A stretch of DNA of 8,930 nucleotides, taken from the NCBI GenBank assembly GCA_028292305.1, contig JAQGMQ010000073.1, positions 1 through 8,930 of the forward strand, written 5' to 3'. Shown piece by piece: positions 6,146 to 8,930 of this stretch. A program made the translations under genes and the position numbers. How positions within the stretch are numbered: position 1 is the stretch's first letter; every line of letters starts with the position of its first letter. The notes below the pieces were generated by a model. The model made no database searches and was not told where the DNA came from. It saw only the letters and a program-made list of their open reading frames with translations. The stretch is from Rhodoferax sp. GTDB taxonomy: Bacteria; Pseudomonadota; Gammaproteobacteria; Burkholderiales; Burkholderiaceae_C.

Positions 6146-7030
6146 ATGAATCTCGACCTCGCGCTGTCCACCGCGGTGGCCGGCATCGTCAGCGGTGCTT
6201 ACTACTCGCTGCTCGGGCTGGCCATCGCCCTAATCTACCGCAGCACGGCCGTGGCCAATTTCGCGCAGGGCGAACTCGGCACGTTCTCGACCTTCCTGCT
6301 GGTGCTCTACGTGAGCCGCCTGCCGATGTCGCCGGTGCTACAACTGCTGCTGTCGATCGGCATTGCTGCGGGCATCAGCGGCATCGCCTACCGGGTGCTG
6401 CTGCGCGCCCAGCGCGGCGGCGACAGCCTTAATCTCACGGTGCGAACGCTGGCGCTCTACACCCTCGTCCATGCAGTGACGCTCTATTTCTGGGGTGCCA
6501 ACGAGCCGTACACGGCGAAAAGCCTGTTCAGCGAAGGCGGCTATGACGTCGCGGGTTTTCAGCTCGCCTATGACCAGCTCGGCACGCTGGTGATCGCCGG
6601 CGCGCTCGGCCTCGGGCTTTTTGTACTGTTCCGTTTCACCCGGGTCGGCCTGGCGATGCGTTCGGTCGCGATGAATGCCGAGGTCGCCAGCCTGCTGGGC
6701 ATCGACGTCAACCGCATTGCGCTTGTGGTGTGGCTGATCGCTGGCGCCATCGGCGCACTGGTCGCCATGCTGATCGCGCCGGTCTCCTTTTTGGGCACCG
6801 ACCTGATGCAGCCTTACATCCTGAAGGCCTTCACCGCCGCCGTGCTGGGCGGGCTCACCAGCTTTCCGGGAGTGGTGCTGGGCGGGCTACTGCTCGGGCT
6901 CATCGAAAGCTTCGGCTCGACCTGGATCTCCATCCACCTGCGCGAACCCTTCACCTTCGCCATCCTGTTGCTCGTCCTGCTTTTTCGGCCAGCCGGACTG
7001 TTCGGCCGCCAACACCTGGGACGGGTATGA
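6146..7030 (+). CDS. livH: ABC transporter inner-membrane permease, LivH-like
   Basis: This 294-residue, very hydrophobic protein matches the LivH branch of HAAT permeases. Signatures are SGAYYSLLGLAIALIYRST (16-34), NFAQGELG (38-45), the cytoplasmic coupling loop GLAMRSVAMNAEVASLLGI (168-186), and AAVLGGLTSFPGVVLGG (231-247). About eight membrane segments are expected for the family. It pairs with the LivM-like protein to form the translocation path. I prefer ATG 6146, because an upstream in-frame start at 6101 would overlap the binding-protein gene and add a hydrophilic extension; there is no strong ribosome site. The gap to the binding-protein gene is 34 bases, and the stop overlaps the next start (ATGA at 7027-7030), so translation is probably coupled. 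Confidence 0.93.
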   Translation: MNLDLALSTAVAGIVSGAYYSLLGLAIALIYRSTAVANFAQGELGTFSTFLLVLYVSRLPMSPVLQLLLSIGIAAGISGIAYRVLLRAQRGGDSLNLTVRTLALYTLVHAVTLYFWGANEPYTAKSLFSEGGYDVAGFQLAYDQLGTLVIAGALGLGLFVLFRFTRVGLAMRSVAMNAEVASLLGIDVNRIALVVWLIAGAIGALVAMLIAPVSFLGTDLMQPYILKAFTAAVLGGLTSFPGVVLGGLLLGLIESFGSTWISIHLREPFTFAILLLVLLFRPAGLFGRQHLGRV

Positions 7031-8040
7031 GTGTTTCATCGTCTTCGCCATTTCCTTCGCCAGCAGCAGGCCGTCGTGGCAACCGCGCCGGGGTCCCCCA
7101 AGTCGTCCTGGCATTCGGCGTGCTGCTGGCCGTCGGCTCATTCCCCGGCGAGTACCCGCGCTCCGTGCTTACGCTGTGGATGATCTACAGCCTTTCGGCC
7201 ATCGGCCTGAACGTGGTGCTCGGCTTCGGCAAAATTTACTCGCTTGGCCACGGCGGTTTCATGCTGGTGGGTGCCTACGGCACGGCCATCGCCATTGGCC
7301 GCTGGGGCCTGCCAGTGCCGCTGGCGCTGGCGCTGGCCGGCGTCGTCGCAACTGGCGTCGGCGTGGTCGTGGGCTTGCCAGCCCTGCGGCTCAAACATTT
7401 CTCGCTGGCCATCGTCACCTTCGCCTTCGGCATCACGCTGTTCCAACTCGTCAAGAGCACACCCTACACCGGCGGGCCGCAGGGCCTGTTCCTGGAACTC
7501 ACGTGGCTGCAGTCGATGTGGCAAGGCCGGGTGATGTTCTATGCGGCCACGCTGCTGTGTCTTGTGGGCCTGGGGATGTCTTACAGCGTGATGTCCTCGC
7601 GCAGCGGCCGCGCGCTCCGCATGATCGCCGCCAACGAGACGGTGGCGCGCAGCTTCGGCATTCGTATCACCTTCCACAAGCTCGCGGCTTTTGCTATGGC
7701 GGCGCTGCTAGGCGCCGTTTCGGGCGGGCTGCATGCATTGGTCACTGGCGTGGTCGCGCCGGAAACCTTCGGACCAGACCTGTCCATTTTGATCTTCGCC
7801 GCGGTGATGATCGGCGGCCAGGGGCTGCTACTCGGGCCATTACTGGGCGCCGCGTTCGTCGTGGCGATTCCCGAACTGACGCAGGATGCGCGCGCCCTCT
7901 CGCAGATCATCTACGCGGTGCTTTTCCTGTTTGTCGTCACGCTGTTTCCGAACGGCCTGACCGGCATGCTTGCGGCCGTTTGGCGTCGGTTGCGCGGGCG
8001 GGATGGCACCCGCCATGACACCAGGGGGAACGCCGTATGA
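7027..8040 (+). CDS. livM: ABC transporter inner-membrane permease, LivM-like
   Basis: This 337-residue permease has a Ser/Pro- and Arg-containing cytoplasmic N-terminus of about 22 residues before the first membrane segment. LivM hallmarks are IGLNVVLGFGKIYSLGHGGF (59-78), GAYGTA (82-87), the ATPase-contacting loop SGRALRMIAANETVARSFGI (193-212) and MIGGQGLLLGPLLGA (261-275). The C-terminal 20 residues are basic and hydrophilic. It would form a heterodimer with the LivH-like protein. ATG 7027 overlaps the livH stop and gives the expected start of the family; an upstream start would run far into livH. Its own stop overlaps the livG start in the same way (8037-8040). Confidence 0.93.
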   Translation: MSVSSSSPFPSPAAGRRGNRAGVPQVVLAFGVLLAVGSFPGEYPRSVLTLWMIYSLSAIGLNVVLGFGKIYSLGHGGFMLVGAYGTAIAIGRWGLPVPLALALAGVVATGVGVVVGLPALRLKHFSLAIVTFAFGITLFQLVKSTPYTGGPQGLFLELTWLQSMWQGRVMFYAATLLCLVGLGMSYSVMSSRSGRALRMIAANETVARSFGIRITFHKLAAFAMAALLGAVSGGLHALVTGVVAPETFGPDLSILIFAAVMIGGQGLLLGPLLGAAFVVAIPELTQDARALSQIIYAVLFLFVVTLFPNGLTGMLAAVWRRLRGRDGTRHDTRGNAV

Positions 8041-8825
8041 TCGCGCAAAGTCCCCACGCCCCGGCATTACTGGACCTGCAGGACATCGCCGTGCGTTTCG
8101 GCGGCGTGAGCGCGCTCGACGGCGTGAAACTGTCGGTAAACGCCGGCCACATCCACGGCCTGATCGGCCCCAACGGCGCAGGCAAGACCACGCTGCTCAA
8201 CGTCATCTGCCGCATCGTCGCGCCAACGGCGGGCATCCTGCGCTACGACGGCCGCGACCTGCTGCCGGTTCGCGCCGACAGACTGTCGGCCCTGGGCATC
8301 AGCCGCACCTTCCAGAATCTGGCGCTGATCAACGACGCCAGCGTGATCGACAACGTATTGATCGGCCTGCATGCGCACCGCCCGGGTGGCCTGCTCGACG
8401 AACTGGTCTTCCTGCGGCGCGGCTGGCGTCATGAACGCGAGGCGCGCGCGCTCGCCGCTGCTGCGCTCGAGCCGGTCGGCCTGGCGGACCTGGCGGAGGT
8501 GCCGGTCTCGCGCTTGAGCTACGGCCAGCGCAAGATGGTCGAGCTGGCTCGGGCCTGGGCCGGCAAGCCGCACCTGCTCCTGCTGGACGAACCGACCGCT
8601 GGCCTGAACAGCAGCGAGATCGCGCGGCTCAAGGAGACGCTGCTGAAGGTGCGCGCCGCCGACCGTTTGACGGTGCTCGTCATCACCCACCACGTCGAGT
8701 TCCTCATCGGCATGGCTGACGCCGTGACCGTGCTCGAACTCGGCCGCACCATCGCCGCCGGCACGCCGGACGAGGTGCGTCACGACCCCCGCGTCATCGA
8801 AGCCTACATCGGGACCGCAGAATGA
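8037..8825 (+). CDS. livG: ABC transporter ATP-binding protein, LivG-like
   Basis: This 262-residue cytoplasmic ATPase is complete. Walker A is GPNGAGKT (44-51), the Q-loop is Q93 in RTFQN, and the signature is LSYGQ (160-164), the usual LivG/LivF variant of LSGGQ. Walker B is LLLLDEP (180-186) with catalytic E185, the D-loop follows at AGLN (188-191), and the switch His is H218 in ITHH. A helical insertion with many Arg and Ala residues (127-145) is typical of LivG. It energises import by pairing with a LivF-type ATPase. AGGGGGA (8023-8029) inside livM gives it a good ribosome site 7 bases before ATG 8037. The stop overlaps the next start by ATGA (8822-8825). Confidence 0.95.
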   Translation: MIAQSPHAPALLDLQDIAVRFGGVSALDGVKLSVNAGHIHGLIGPNGAGKTTLLNVICRIVAPTAGILRYDGRDLLPVRADRLSALGISRTFQNLALINDASVIDNVLIGLHAHRPGGLLDELVFLRRGWRHEREARALAAAALEPVGLADLAEVPVSRLSYGQRKMVELARAWAGKPHLLLLDEPTAGLNSSEIARLKETLLKVRAADRLTVLVITHHVEFLIGMADAVTVLELGRTIAAGTPDEVRHDPRVIEAYIGTAE

Positions 8826-8930
8826 ACACCCTGACCGCAAGGACCGAGATCATCGAAGCGACCGGCGTGATCGGAACAGACCGTTCGACGTCGCCGCGGC
8901 CGCCGGCCGACAGAACTCCGGCGGCGCTGC
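8822..8930 (+). CDS. Start of the next operon gene, probably livF (3' truncated by window edge)
   Basis: ATG 8822 overlaps the livG stop and the frame stays open to the window end, giving 36 codons (MNTLTARTEIIEATGVIG onwards). By position this should be the second ATPase, LivF, and EIIEATGVI resembles the first beta strand of a LivF domain. The following residues, however, are Pro/Arg/Ala-rich (TSPRPPADRTPAAL) and do not continue as a LivF nucleotide-binding domain. Either this is a low-complexity N-terminal extension with the real domain beginning near the right edge, or the gene is disrupted here. The assignment to LivF rests mainly on context. Confidence 0.5.
   Translation, partial: MNTLTARTEIIEATGVIGTDRSTSPRPPADRTPAAL

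Overview
This window comes from a GC-rich bacterial chromosome, most likely a member of the Burkholderiales (Bordetella/Achromobacter/Variovorax type). I infer this from the base composition, a Bug-family periplasmic binding protein, and the AAGGAGACA-style ribosome binding sites. All recognisable genes lie on the + strand. There are no rRNA or tRNA genes, no CRISPR array and no intact mobile element.

Region 1 (1-1527) is a beta-oxidation type block. It holds the 3' end of a FadB/FadJ-like hydratase/3-hydroxyacyl-CoA dehydrogenase, a thiolase reduced to a 73-codon remnant by a frameshift and large deletions, and an intact SDR oxidoreductase.

Region 2 (1672-4626) holds two paralogous SMP-30/gluconolactonase-type lactonases on either side of a Bug (TctC-like) solute-binding protein. 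This looks like a catabolic cassette for an organic acid or lactone-forming substrate. No TctA/TctB membrane partners are present here.

Region 3 (4942 to the right edge) is a branched-chain-type (HAAT) ABC importer operon. It runs binding protein, LivH-like permease, LivM-like permease, LivG-like ATPase, then the first codons of a gene where livF is expected. The last three junctions are ATGA start/stop overlaps.

The most interesting signal is regulatory. The leaders of regions 2 and 3 share a 20-bp identical element containing the palindrome ATTGGATCCAAT (perfect in one copy, 11 of 12 in the other). In both places it sits just downstream of a plausible -10 box, over the predicted transcription start. 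The palindrome matches the operator I recall for VanR, a GntR-family regulator of the FCD class. The lactonase/Bug cassette and the ABC importer are therefore probably one regulon, repressed by a GntR-type regulator encoded outside the window and induced by a shared ligand.
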